37,256 bases of DNA. Origin: an uncultured Prevotella sp. (GTDB lineage Bacteria; Bacteroidota; Bacteroidia; Bacteroidales; Bacteroidaceae). The notes beneath the pieces are model-generated. The model was not told the origin of the DNA. It searched no databases and saw only the letters and a program-made list of their open reading frames with translations. The DNA lies in NCBI GenBank assembly GCA_900315635.1, contig OMZV01000023.1, positions 1 through 37,256 of the forward strand, written 5' to 3'. The translations under genes were made by a program, and so were the position numbers. This document shows positions 23,070 through 31,433 of the stretch, piece by piece. The first letter of the stretch is position 1, and each line of letters starts with the position of its first letter.

Positions 23070-23093
23070 AAGAAACTCAAAAACTAAAGAACA

Positions 23094-24932
23094 ATGAAAA
23101 CCTATAAATATTTATATTCACTGTTAGCAGCTGTGGCGCTACTTTTCACCGCAGCCTGCTCACCGGATGACTATGAAATGGGCGCACAGGATATTTCAAA
23201 GGCTGACCTTGTTGAAGGAAAAGCTTTCTCCATCACCCATGACGAGAGCAATCCGAACATCGTCTATCTGAAGACATTGTTGCCTGACAACTACCAGGTT
23301 TCATGGATTGAGCCGCAAGGACGCACCCAGGACAGGGATGTCGAGCTGCACATGCCATTCCCTGGAACATACAATGTTCTCTTCGGAGTTGACACACGTG
23401 GCGGAGTCGTTTTCGGCGACACAGCCCACTTCACAATTGATAATTTCTATGCTGAGTTCGTCAACAACGAGCTATACAACAACCTCGCAGGTGGCGTAGG
23501 CAACTCAAAGACATGGGTTCCTGATAACGGACAGTACGGTCTTGCTTCAGGCGAAGTATCTTTCGGTGACCCTTCTGTCGCACTTGGTTGGAACAACTTC
23601 ACTCCTAACTGGGAGCCAGCTCCTGGCGATGGCGGTGAGGCTAACAGCAAGACAAGTCCATTCCTCAAGTCTACTATGACATTCAACCTCATCAATGGCG
23701 CGAATGTTCAGATCCATACCGTTTCCAACGATGGTGCTGAGACCGACGAGAGTGGTACTTACCAGCTCGATCTTGACAACTATCGCTTGAACCTTACCGA
23801 TGCCAAGCTGCTTCATGAGCCAGGTTGGGAGGACCGTGAGGACGCTGCAGGATGGGCACAGAACATCCGCATCGTCACCCTTACCGACAACCAGCTCCGC
23901 CTTGCAGTACTCCGTAATCCGAACACATCTGGCGAGGGTGAGTGGTGGCTTGTATTCAACTTCGTTTCTAAGGAGTATGCCGACAACTATCATCCATCAG
24001 TCAACTACAAGCCAATACTTGAGGACGGATGGCGTGACTTCGTAGAGCCTAAGACCGACAAGATCGTTACCTACAAGCTCACAGGCTTCGACTGGTACAA
24101 CAACGACGAGACAACTTCTGCAAGAAATGTCAGCGGTGTAGACCCAATCGACAACCTCGAAGACATTCAGATTACCCTGAACAGCGGTGACAACACCTAC
24201 TCATTCACTGGTCCTGACGGTACATCAACAAGCGGTTCATATACACTTGATAACGATGGTATCTATACCTTCACACCAGCTCTGCCTACAATAGCACTGT
24301 CTAAGGACGGACGCGCAGTACTCACCACCAACAGTGGACAGCTTCGTATCCTCAGCTTCAGCCAAGCAGCTAACTGCAGCTCACGCACCGGAGCCCTTGA
24401 GAACATCACATGGGGATCTCGCGAGTATGACGACCAAGGCAACTTCTATCAGTACATGGGTTACAAGTGGAGCGTTGTCCGCGCCGGAGTAAAGAAGACC
24501 TATAAGGCAGGCTTGCACTTCTTCGATACCGGCTGGACAACCCAGCAGAGCGATGATGTATACGTTGTCGACGGAACAGACGCTGACTACACATTCACCA
24601 TCAATGGTTCAAGCGCAGCTCCTTACGGAATGTATCTCGACATCGAGAAGATTCTGCAAGATCATCCAAACTGCGATGTCGCCATCAAGGACATCAAGGT
24701 TGACGGACAGAGCATTGCTTTCGACGACGCAGTCATCGACCGTGTCGTCGGCGACGCAGCAACAACAGCCCGCCGTTACATCCTCAACCCATGGGGACCA
24801 ACAGCAAGTGACGCATCGAAGTACGTATTCAACTCTTCTATCGCAGTCACTGTCAGCGTGAAGATGGACAACGGCACACCGTTCGTACCAGCATCAGCCA
24901 AGAGACACTATGCTAAGCGCGCAAGAAGATAA
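23094..24932 (+). CDS. Surface glycan-binding lipoprotein (SusE/F position)
   Basis: A 612-residue lipoprotein with signal peptide and lipobox TAAC (Cys22), followed by SPDDYEMG. The N-terminal ~130 residues look like a PKD/Ig-like fold (PFPGTYNVLFGVDTRGGVVFGDTAHFTI). A Trp-rich segment follows (KTWVPDNGQYG, GWNNFTPNWEPAPGDGG). Two short beta-meander stretches resemble each other: DGAETDESGTYQLDLDNYRLNLTDAKL and DGTSTSGSYTLDNDGIYTFTP. The C-terminus ends in the very basic KRHYAKRARR. I do not recognise a named family. Its place directly after susD and before a second lipoprotein and a GH5 enzyme makes a surface glycan-binding protein the likely role. Confidence 0.75.
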   Translation: MKTYKYLYSLLAAVALLFTAACSPDDYEMGAQDISKADLVEGKAFSITHDESNPNIVYLKTLLPDNYQVSWIEPQGRTQDRDVELHMPFPGTYNVLFGVDTRGGVVFGDTAHFTIDNFYAEFVNNELYNNLAGGVGNSKTWVPDNGQYGLASGEVSFGDPSVALGWNNFTPNWEPAPGDGGEANSKTSPFLKSTMTFNLINGANVQIHTVSNDGAETDESGTYQLDLDNYRLNLTDAKLLHEPGWEDREDAAGWAQNIRIVTLTDNQLRLAVLRNPNTSGEGEWWLVFNFVSKEYADNYHPSVNYKPILEDGWRDFVEPKTDKIVTYKLTGFDWYNNDETTSARNVSGVDPIDNLEDIQITLNSGDNTYSFTGPDGTSTSGSYTLDNDGIYTFTPALPTIALSKDGRAVLTTNSGQLRILSFSQAANCSSRTGALENITWGSREYDDQGNFYQYMGYKWSVVRAGVKKTYKAGLHFFDTGWTTQQSDDVYVVDGTDADYTFTINGSSAAPYGMYLDIEKILQDHPNCDVAIKDIKVDGQSIAFDDAVIDRVVGDAATTARRYILNPWGPTASDASKYVFNSSIAVTVSVKMDNGTPFVPASAKRHYAKRARR

Positions 24933-24962
24933 TAACCGTGGAACTTTAAACAGAAAACAACA

Positions 24963-27056
24963 ATGAAAATAAAATATTTATCAGGACTGTTGCTCGTGGC
25001 GGGCGCAATGTTCGTCACAGCATGTTCCGATGATGACGATGTCGCCATCTCGACTACGCCTATCATCACCGAACTCACAACAGGCGATGCACAGGTAACA
25101 GCTGTGAGTGCGTCTATCGACGGTACTGTAAAAGATCTGACCAAGTCCAGCCCTTCATCTTATGAAGTTGGTGTTATTTACTCTACCTCTGCCGACCCGA
25201 CAGTCGACGGGACAAAGGTTGCAGGAAGTTTCTCCAACGACACCATCAAGGCTAACCTGACCGGACTATCGACAGGTACTACATACAACTATGCTACTTA
25301 CGTTTGCCTTCAGGGCCGCGTTTATAAGTATGGCGATGTAAAGACCTTCACAGCAACCGATGCACAGGCTATAACAAACGATGCAGCGAATGTCAGCTAC
25401 ACCAAGGCAACATTCTCAGCAAACTACACCGGTCTTGAGGGACTTGACAACCCTGAAAAGGGTATTAAGATTGGTCAGGACCCTGACAAGCTCATTGACG
25501 CACGCAACTTCGAGGCTACAACAGTTGGTGGTCTTCTCCCCGGACACACATATTACTATGCTGCTTACGTAAAGGTAGGCGACGGTTATGTCCTCGGTCC
25601 TGTGAAATCACTCACTACCCTGCAGCAGCAGATGGAGTATGTCGACCTCGGCCTCTCTGTAACATGGGCTAAATACAATCTCGGTGCAGAAGAGGAAGAA
25701 GGCGTAGGAACTTACTTCGGCTATGGCGACGCATCGGGCGAGCAGTATTCAACCGACCTCAGCGACTATCCTTCAACCAACATCTCTAACACAGAACTCG
25801 ACATCACCAACGGTGTAAACATTGACGGCGACTTCCCATTCTACAGTTCAATGCCAACACTTGCACAGGTCAAGGAGCTCATCAACAATACCACCAAGAC
25901 CATCGAGACAGTCAACGGAGTCAAGGGTATGCGCTTCACCGCAGCCAACGGCAACTCAATCTTCCTGCCTTACACTGGCTACCGCAACGGTAAGGACGTT
26001 ATCAACAATGGCGACCAGGGTTACTACTGGACCGGCGAAGTCAGCGGTATCAACAGCAACTACGCCAACACCATCGACATCAACGGCAACGTTGTCAAGA
26101 ACGGCAACTCTCTCCGCACATTAGGTCTGCCATGCCGCACCGTCCGTCCATACGCAAACATCAAGCCTACCGACCAGAGCAAGCTTGTCGTTGGTGACCT
26201 TGAGAACAACGGACGCATCCGTCTCGAGCTCTACAGCGAGTTCGGAACCAGCAAGGGCAACTCTATCATCGACCCAAACTCTGTCAAGTTCAGCAAGACA
26301 ATGGCTGTTACATTCAGAATTTCCGGTCTGAACGACAACTACAAGAGCGGTGCTTCCAAGAGCAATATCGCCGGTCTTGAGTATGCTGACGCTGACTGGG
26401 ATCCAGGTCACTGGTCAAGTCTTGACGGCGACAAGTACGATGCCAACGTAACCGGTGACGGTACATACACCGTTTGGATGGAAACCGGAGGAGCACAGGC
26501 CGACGGAGCAGTCGTATTCTGCATCGACATTAAGGACCTTGACAACGACCTTGTCGACGCTTCTAAGGTTAAGGCAGAGATCCTGAATATCGCTCTCGAC
26601 GACGATCCTAACGTTGGCATGGACTTCTCGAAGACAGAGTTCAACAACAAGGACGGCAACGGAACCGACGGTCGTATCGAGATTTACAACGAGTATGGCA
26701 ACACCAAGAGCGCAGGCGCTGATGCTTCAAGTCTCCACTTCTATGGCAACATGATTGTCAACTTCACAATCTCCGGTATCGACGGCAACCTCAAGTCAGA
26801 CGCTTCGAAGAGCTACCGCACAGAGCTCAGCTATGCTGATGCCGACTGGAGCCCATCTTACTGGGGCGGCAGCGCATTCGGTCGTGCCAACGTAACCGGC
26901 GATGGTACCTACTCAGTATTCGCAACTCTCAATGGCGAGTGCCAGGGTGCTGTAATCTGGGCCATCGAGCTGTACAACCTCTGGAAGGACCTGGTAGACC
27001 CGACAAAGGTTAAGGTTACTATCAATTCTGTTGAAACTCCGGGCAAGATTCACTAA
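24963..27056 (+). CDS. Multidomain surface lipoprotein: two FN3-like, FISUMP-like and two CBM-like modules
   Basis: A 697-residue lipoprotein (lipobox TACS, Cys21, then an acidic SDDDD export-type tail). Residues about 32-130 and 135-218 are fibronectin-III-like repeats (GLSTGTTYNYATYV; GLLPGHTYYYAAYV). Residues 225-398 match the Fibrobacter-major-paralogous (FISUMP) pattern: EYVDLGLSVTWAKYNLGA, MPTLAQVKELINN, NSIFLPYTGYRNG, GYYWTGEV, CRTVRPY. Residues about 410-545 and 562-690 are a tandem duplication sharing GRIxxEYxxG, SGxxxNxKSxASKS, YADADWxPxxW and ANVTGDGTYxV, which looks like a beta-sandwich carbohydrate-binding module. It probably displays several glycan-binding sites on the surface for the GH5 enzyme encoded next. 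A hairpin terminator-like structure follows. Confidence 0.8.
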   Translation: MKIKYLSGLLLVAGAMFVTACSDDDDVAISTTPIITELTTGDAQVTAVSASIDGTVKDLTKSSPSSYEVGVIYSTSADPTVDGTKVAGSFSNDTIKANLTGLSTGTTYNYATYVCLQGRVYKYGDVKTFTATDAQAITNDAANVSYTKATFSANYTGLEGLDNPEKGIKIGQDPDKLIDARNFEATTVGGLLPGHTYYYAAYVKVGDGYVLGPVKSLTTLQQQMEYVDLGLSVTWAKYNLGAEEEEGVGTYFGYGDASGEQYSTDLSDYPSTNISNTELDITNGVNIDGDFPFYSSMPTLAQVKELINNTTKTIETVNGVKGMRFTAANGNSIFLPYTGYRNGKDVINNGDQGYYWTGEVSGINSNYANTIDINGNVVKNGNSLRTLGLPCRTVRPYANIKPTDQSKLVVGDLENNGRIRLELYSEFGTSKGNSIIDPNSVKFSKTMAVTFRISGLNDNYKSGASKSNIAGLEYADADWDPGHWSSLDGDKYDANVTGDGTYTVWMETGGAQADGAVVFCIDIKDLDNDLVDASKVKAEILNIALDDDPNVGMDFSKTEFNNKDGNGTDGRIEIYNEYGNTKSAGADASSLHFYGNMIVNFTISGIDGNLKSDASKSYRTELSYADADWSPSYWGGSAFGRANVTGDGTYSVFATLNGECQGAVIWAIELYNLWKDLVDPTKVKVTINSVETPGKIH

Positions 27057-27101
27057 GAAATTCTTTCCGGTAGACAATAAACCGAACTAAAAATGAGTTA
27101 T

Positions 27102-27141
27102 AGAGGATATAGGGTCCTGCATGCAGAACGCTATATCCTCT
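27102..27141 (+). terminator. Hairpin after the multidomain lipoprotein gene
   Basis: AGAGGATATAG and CTATATCCTCT pair over 11 bases, and the loop contains the palindrome CTGCATGCAG. The T-run after it is weak (TAACTTTAT), so it may attenuate rather than stop transcription before the GH5 gene. Confidence 0.6.
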
Positions 27142-27198
27142 TAACTTTATAAAACAGGACTAGAACAAATTCAACTCTTATTAAAACTGTAAATCTGT

Positions 27199-28617
27199 AT
27201 GAAAAAGACATTACTTACAGTAATCCTGGCAACAGCTCTCTTCAGTGCCAATGCTCAGGACTATCCAAGAATCACGACTCTCGACCTCACAGCGCCGGAG
27301 CTGGCTCACTACATGGCTCCGGGCTGGAACCTCGGCAACACTATGGAAGCCGGCAGCAATGCCAACAACTTCACCAACGATGCCGGAGTTTCGTCAGAAA
27401 CATTATGGCAGAGCACGAAGACATCACAGGCTGTCATCGACCTTGTCAAGCAGCAGGGCTTCAAGTCCGTCCGTATTCCGTGCTCATGGGTTATGGGGCA
27501 CATCACCGACGCAAACAATATGACTATCGATCCGGCATGGATTGCCCGCGTGAAGGAGATCGTCGATTATTGCATCAACGACAACATGTACGTTGTCCTC
27601 AACGACCATTGGGACGGTGGCTGGCTGGAGCATGACGGTTTCACTACCGGAGCAGATGTCGCTGCCAAGAAAGAGCAGCTTCGCAAGCTGTGGACAAACA
27701 TCGCCAACGCATTCAAGGACTATGACGAGCGCCTTATCTTCGCCGGACTCAATGAGCCTGGAGTTGGTGAAGCAAGCCCTCAGGCTTCCGGAACACCACT
27801 TGGAGTATCCGACATGGCAAACCGCCTTATCGAATACGAACAGGTATTCATCAATGCCGTCCGCGCTACCGGAGGCAACAACGAAAAGCGTGTTCTTGTC
27901 GTTCAGGGTCCTAAAACTAATGCGATAGACACCTACAAATATTTCGACGCAACAAAGCTGACCGACACCGCCGACAAGCGCATCATGATTGAGGTCCACC
28001 ACTACGACCCGTATCAGTTCACTCAGATGACTAAAGATGAAGACTGGGGCTTAATCTATTATTACTGGTATGGTCACGCTCCACGCCGTGCCAACAACAA
28101 GCGTGTCGCTCCACAGTCACTGGCTACACAGATTCATACCAGCTTCAACAACCTCAAGACAAAGTATGTCGACAAGGGCTATCCTGTAATCATGGGCGAG
28201 TATGGCAGCAACCACCGCAATATTGGTACAGACGGAATACAGTCTAACCATGACGAGAGCCTGCAATACTGGTACAACTTCTCAACAGAATATGCCTACG
28301 AGGCTGGAATTATTCCATTCGTTTGGGACACCAACAATTTGACTCGTCCTAACATGACTGCAATTGACCGCGGTAATATGAAGGTCAACGACACATTCAT
28401 CATTAACGGAATCAAGGAAGGTGCAAACGCCGGTCAGTCGGCATTCAACGCCATCTACCCTGAGCCGTCGACAGCTGATGGTATCAACAACGTCACCACA
28501 ACAGCAAAAAGCGACGGAACAATATACAACATCCAGGGTGTTGCGGTAGGAAAAGACGAGAGCGCACTAGCCAAGGGGATATACATCCGTGACAACGAGA
28601 AGTTCGTTGTACGTTAA
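27199..28617 (+). CDS. Secreted GH5 endo-glycanase (cellulase/xyloglucanase type)
   Basis: A 472-residue secreted glycoside hydrolase. The signal peptide (MKKTLLTVILATALFSANAQ) is cut by signal peptidase I. The GH5 TIM barrel is read from PGWNLGNTMEAG (41-52), GFKSVRIPCSW, the LNDHWDGGW strand, the acid/base Glu186 in AGLNEPG, HHYDPYQF (267-274), the nucleophile Glu334 in IMGEYGS and Trp376 in IPFVWDTNN. The GWNLGNT start and overall pattern fit GH5 subfamily 4 endo-beta-1,4-glucanases, but the exact substrate is not certain. The last ~30 residues (IYNIQGVAVG, GIYIRDNEKF) match the tail of the S8 protease at 2640. It ends the sus operon and probably makes the oligosaccharides imported by SusC/D. 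Confidence 0.92.
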   Translation: MKKTLLTVILATALFSANAQDYPRITTLDLTAPELAHYMAPGWNLGNTMEAGSNANNFTNDAGVSSETLWQSTKTSQAVIDLVKQQGFKSVRIPCSWVMGHITDANNMTIDPAWIARVKEIVDYCINDNMYVVLNDHWDGGWLEHDGFTTGADVAAKKEQLRKLWTNIANAFKDYDERLIFAGLNEPGVGEASPQASGTPLGVSDMANRLIEYEQVFINAVRATGGNNEKRVLVVQGPKTNAIDTYKYFDATKLTDTADKRIMIEVHHYDPYQFTQMTKDEDWGLIYYYWYGHAPRRANNKRVAPQSLATQIHTSFNNLKTKYVDKGYPVIMGEYGSNHRNIGTDGIQSNHDESLQYWYNFSTEYAYEAGIIPFVWDTNNLTRPNMTAIDRGNMKVNDTFIINGIKEGANAGQSAFNAIYPEPSTADGINNVTTTAKSDGTIYNIQGVAVGKDESALAKGIYIRDNEKFVVR

Positions 28618-28643
28618 ATCTATATGCAATAGCGTAATAACAG

Positions 28644-28689
28644 AAAACGGAAGCAATGGGAAATAAAGTCCCGTTGCTTCCGTTTTTAT
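28644..28689 (+). terminator. Rho-independent terminator of the sus/GH5 operon
   Basis: AAAACGGAAGCAATGGGA pairs with TCCCGTTGCTTCCGTTTT across a 7-base loop (one wobble pair), followed by TTTATTTT. Confidence 0.88.
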
Positions 28690-28786
28690 TTTGATAAAAG
28701 GGTAAATAATTTTCTCAATAAGACAAAATTAGCCCTTGGAATTTTACCAACTGGTAATTAACTGATTATTAGCTAATTACAAAGAC

Positions 28787-28930
28787 ATACCAAACGACAG
28801 TGTAAAACATACCCGATTGCAACGTAAAACATACCCGATTAGAACGTAAAAGGGACCCGATTAGAAGCTAATTCGGTATCTATTAGAATCTGATTCTGCA
28901 CATTTACAATCAGTGTAAATATGTTTCAAC
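28787..28930. repeat. 22-bp-period dispersed element, copy B
   Basis: GTAAAACATACCCGATT starts at 28802, 28824 and (with GGG for CAT) 28846, followed by a degenerate last unit at 28868 (CTAATTCGGTATC). The end reads GTGTAAATATGTTTC. This is copy A's layout with one unit more. The 463-base gap (28618-29080) otherwise holds the operon terminator, AT-rich sequence and the next gene's promoter. Confidence 0.8.
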
Positions 28931-29051
28931 TATTTACGCTAACTGATCATCCTAATAAGAACTATCCAACAATCTAACAGCCGATAATCATATTTTATTT
29001 TTTAAGTACCAAAAACAAATGTGTTTATTTTCATATAATAGTTTTTTGCAT

Positions 29052-29059
29052 TAACTTTG
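29052..29059 (+). promoter_or_regulatory. -7 box of the threonine-aldolase promoter
   Basis: TTAACTTTG contains TAACTTTG, matching TAnnTTTG. The -33 part is AT-rich without a clean TTTG at the right distance. The gene's ATG at 29081 is 21 bases downstream. Confidence 0.55.
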
Positions 29060-29080
29060 CAAGCAAAAAGCACACACAAT

Positions 29081-30112
29081 ATGATTTCATTCGAAAGCGA
29101 CTATAACAACGGAGCACACAGGAAGGTACTGGAGGCTCTGGTCAAAACCAATGACGAGCAGACGCTGAGCTATGGCTACGACCAGTTCAGCAAGGAAGCG
29201 AAGGAGAAGATTCGCAAGGCATGCGGGGCACCTGACGCACAGATTTGGTTCCTTGCAGGAGGTACACAGACCAACGCAACGGTCATCGACTCTATCCTTC
29301 ACACATACGAAGGCGTCGTCTGCGTGTCGACAGGTCACATTGCCACCCACGAGGCAGGCGCTGTCGAGTTCACCGAGCACAAGGTGATAACCATTCCACA
29401 GGTCAACGGAAAGATGGACTCCGGCGTTCTCGACAAGTTCATGGACGAGTTCCTGCATGACGGCAATGCCGACCACAGTGTCTATCCGGGCATGGTGTAT
29501 ATAACATTCCCTACTGAGCTTGGAACACTCTATACGGCTCAGGAACTCGACGATATATATAAGGTGTGCCAGAAGTACCATCTGCCGCTTTATATCGATG
29601 GCGCACGTCTCGGCTACGGACTCATGTCGAAGGAGAATGACATCACCCTACCCTATCTCGCCAAGCACTGCGACGTATTCTACATCGGCGGCACGAAGGT
29701 CGGTGCCCTGTGTGGCGAAGCAGTCGTCTTCACTCACGGCAATGCCCATCCGCACTTCTTCTCTATCACAAAACAGCACGGAGCACTGATGGCAAAGGGA
29801 CGGCTCATAGGCGTTCAGTTCGATGCCCTGTTCACCGACAGCCTTTATTTCGACATTTCCCGCCATGCCATCGACATGGCAATGCGCATGAAGGACATCT
29901 TCAAGCGCAAGGGCTATCCGTTCTTTGTCGACTCGCCTACCAACCAGCAGTTCGTCATCCTTGAGAACAGCGAGGTCGAACGGCTTTCCAAGGACTTCCT
30001 TTTCACCCGCTGGGGCAAGTACGACAAGAGCCACACGACTGTCCGGCTCGTCACTTCATGGGCAACGAAAGAAGAGGACATCGCCGCTCTCGAGCAGAAG
30101 GTTCTTGGCTAG
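29081..30112 (+). CDS. Low-specificity L-threonine aldolase-type PLP enzyme
   Basis: A 343-residue fold-type I PLP enzyme of the beta-eliminating lyase/threonine aldolase family, cleaving threonine or allo-threonine to glycine and acetaldehyde. MISFESDYNNGAH is the usual N-terminus of this Bacteroidetes branch. FLAGGTQTNAT (58-68) holds the cofactor phosphate, Asp173 in YIDGARLGYGL contacts the PLP nitrogen, and Lys206 in YIGGTKVGALCGEA forms the Schiff base. An earlier TTG at 29057 lies inside the promoter -7 box, so the ATG at 29081 is the start. It is a single gene; the ATPase that follows is separated by an inverted repeat. Confidence 0.9.
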   Translation: MISFESDYNNGAHRKVLEALVKTNDEQTLSYGYDQFSKEAKEKIRKACGAPDAQIWFLAGGTQTNATVIDSILHTYEGVVCVSTGHIATHEAGAVEFTEHKVITIPQVNGKMDSGVLDKFMDEFLHDGNADHSVYPGMVYITFPTELGTLYTAQELDDIYKVCQKYHLPLYIDGARLGYGLMSKENDITLPYLAKHCDVFYIGGTKVGALCGEAVVFTHGNAHPHFFSITKQHGALMAKGRLIGVQFDALFTDSLYFDISRHAIDMAMRMKDIFKRKGYPFFVDSPTNQQFVILENSEVERLSKDFLFTRWGKYDKSHTTVRLVTSWATKEEDIAALEQKVLG

Positions 30113-30134
30113 GAACAGTGAATTTAACTTAAAA

Positions 30135-30232
30135 AACAAATGGGTTATTTGGTAATTAGAGATTTTATTGCGTAATTTGCGTAACGCAAAAAACGCAATA
30201 AGATTATGACAAAGCTAAATAACCCATTTGTT
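30135..30232. repeat. Nested inverted repeats spanning the ATPase start codon
   Basis: Outer arms AACAAATGGGTTATTT (30135-30150) and its exact complement (30217-30232); inner arms TTATTGCGT (30165-30173) and ACGCAATAA (30193-30201); core TTTGCG/CGCAAA (30176-30181, 30185-30190). The ATG at 30206 lies between the inner and outer right arms. Confidence 0.88.
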
Positions 30233-31330
30233 GTATACGGATACAAAGGTCCTGAATACTTTTGCGACCGTGAAAAGGAAACAGATAAGATTATTTCCAC
30301 CTTGCACGGCGAGCGCAATGTAACACTCGTTGCTCCTCGTCGTATGGGCAAGACGGGGCTCATACATCATGTCTTCAACAGAATTGAGAATCAGAATAAA
30401 GACATCAAATGCTTCTACATTGACATATATGCCACCAAGAATCTCGAGAATTTAGTTAAGCTGCTTGCACAGGAAATAATCGGCAAACTGGATACGGTAT
30501 CACAATCTGCCCTTCGACAAGTACAGGCATTCTTCAGTAGTTTCCGCCCTACTGTCACCATAGACGAGATGACCGGCATCCCTACCTTTTCTCTTGACAT
30601 ACAGCCGTCGGAGGGAAAGACAAGTCTGAAGAGGATATTTGAATACATGAAAGAATCAGGGAAGCGATGCTACATAGCAATAGATGAGTTTCAACAAGTA
30701 CTCTACTATCCTGAAGAAGGCACCGAAGCCCTTATTCGCTCATACATCCAGTTCCTGCCAAATGTCTATTTCATATTCTCGGGCAGCCGCCGGCACATGA
30801 TGGAAGAGATGTTCCTCTCGGCTAACCGACCATTTTTCCAAAGTTCAATGGTGATGTCATTGCAAAGCATAGATAAAGAAAAGTATTTATCTTTTGCCAA
30901 CAATATGCTGAGTCGTGATTCCCGTAAGATTGACAATGGGACATTTGATTATATCTACAGCGAGTCACAGGGCATAACATGGTATATCCAAGCTATTCTT
31001 CATGGCATTTATGAGCACCGTGAAGAGGAAATAAATAAAGATTTGGTCGATACTGTAATAAATGAACTGATAGAAGAACAGGCTACATCCTATCAGAATT
31101 ATTTGTCATGGCTCACCGACAATCAGCAGCAACTGCTACGTGCGATAGCCGAGGAGGGTCTGGTAAGTTCACCGTTAAGCCGGAAGTTTATCAAGGCACA
31201 TAGCCTACCGGCTACAAGCAGCATTAAGACGGCATTAAACGCATTAGCCGATAAACAGCTAGTAAGCAGGACGCCCCAAGGGTATTCTGTAAGCGATATA
31301 TTCTTTGAGAAATGGCTAAGGCGTAACTAA
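30206..31330 (+). CDS. AAA-family ATPase (ATPase_2 type) with C-terminal winged helix
   Basis: A 374-residue P-loop ATPase of the archaeal-type ATPase_2 family, abundant in Prevotella and Bacteroides. NNPFVVYGYKGPEYFCDRE (5-23) is the conserved N-terminal lead-in. Walker A is APRRMGKT (43-50), Walker B is CYIAIDEFQQ (155-164), and FSGSRRHMM (191-199) forms the sensor/Arg region. Residues from about 290 form a winged helix (NQQQLLRAIAEEGLVSSPLSRKFI, SSIKTALNALADKQLVSR). The function of this family is unknown; DNA binding or membership of a mobile or stress-response system are both possible. Codon use is less biased than in its neighbours and the start lies within a nested palindrome, which may hint at separate acquisition. 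Confidence 0.85.
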   Translation: MTKLNNPFVVYGYKGPEYFCDREKETDKIISTLHGERNVTLVAPRRMGKTGLIHHVFNRIENQNKDIKCFYIDIYATKNLENLVKLLAQEIIGKLDTVSQSALRQVQAFFSSFRPTVTIDEMTGIPTFSLDIQPSEGKTSLKRIFEYMKESGKRCYIAIDEFQQVLYYPEEGTEALIRSYIQFLPNVYFIFSGSRRHMMEEMFLSANRPFFQSSMVMSLQSIDKEKYLSFANNMLSRDSRKIDNGTFDYIYSESQGITWYIQAILHGIYEHREEEINKDLVDTVINELIEEQATSYQNYLSWLTDNQQQLLRAIAEEGLVSSPLSRKFIKAHSLPATSSIKTALNALADKQLVSRTPQGYSVSDIFFEKWLRRN

Positions 31331-31359
31331 GAATTTATAACCGAACATTAAAAAAAGAA

Positions 31360-31411
31360 AAAAGGCAGAAGTCTATGAACCGGTGAAGGTTCGATAGGCT
31401 TCTGCCTTTTT
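31360..31411. terminator. Bidirectional hairpin terminator
   Basis: AAAAGGCAGAAG with CTATGAACC pairs with GGTTCGATAG and CTTCTGCCTTTT, with one wobble and one bulge. It stands between the converging ATPase and lipoprotein genes. Confidence 0.85.
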
Positions 31412-31433
31412 ATTATTTACAAGTTATACTTGC

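Noticed and set aside
28787-28930. CRISPR-like 22-bp periodic repeats
   Set aside because: The conserved unit leaves only about five variable bases, far too few for spacers, and there are only three or four units.
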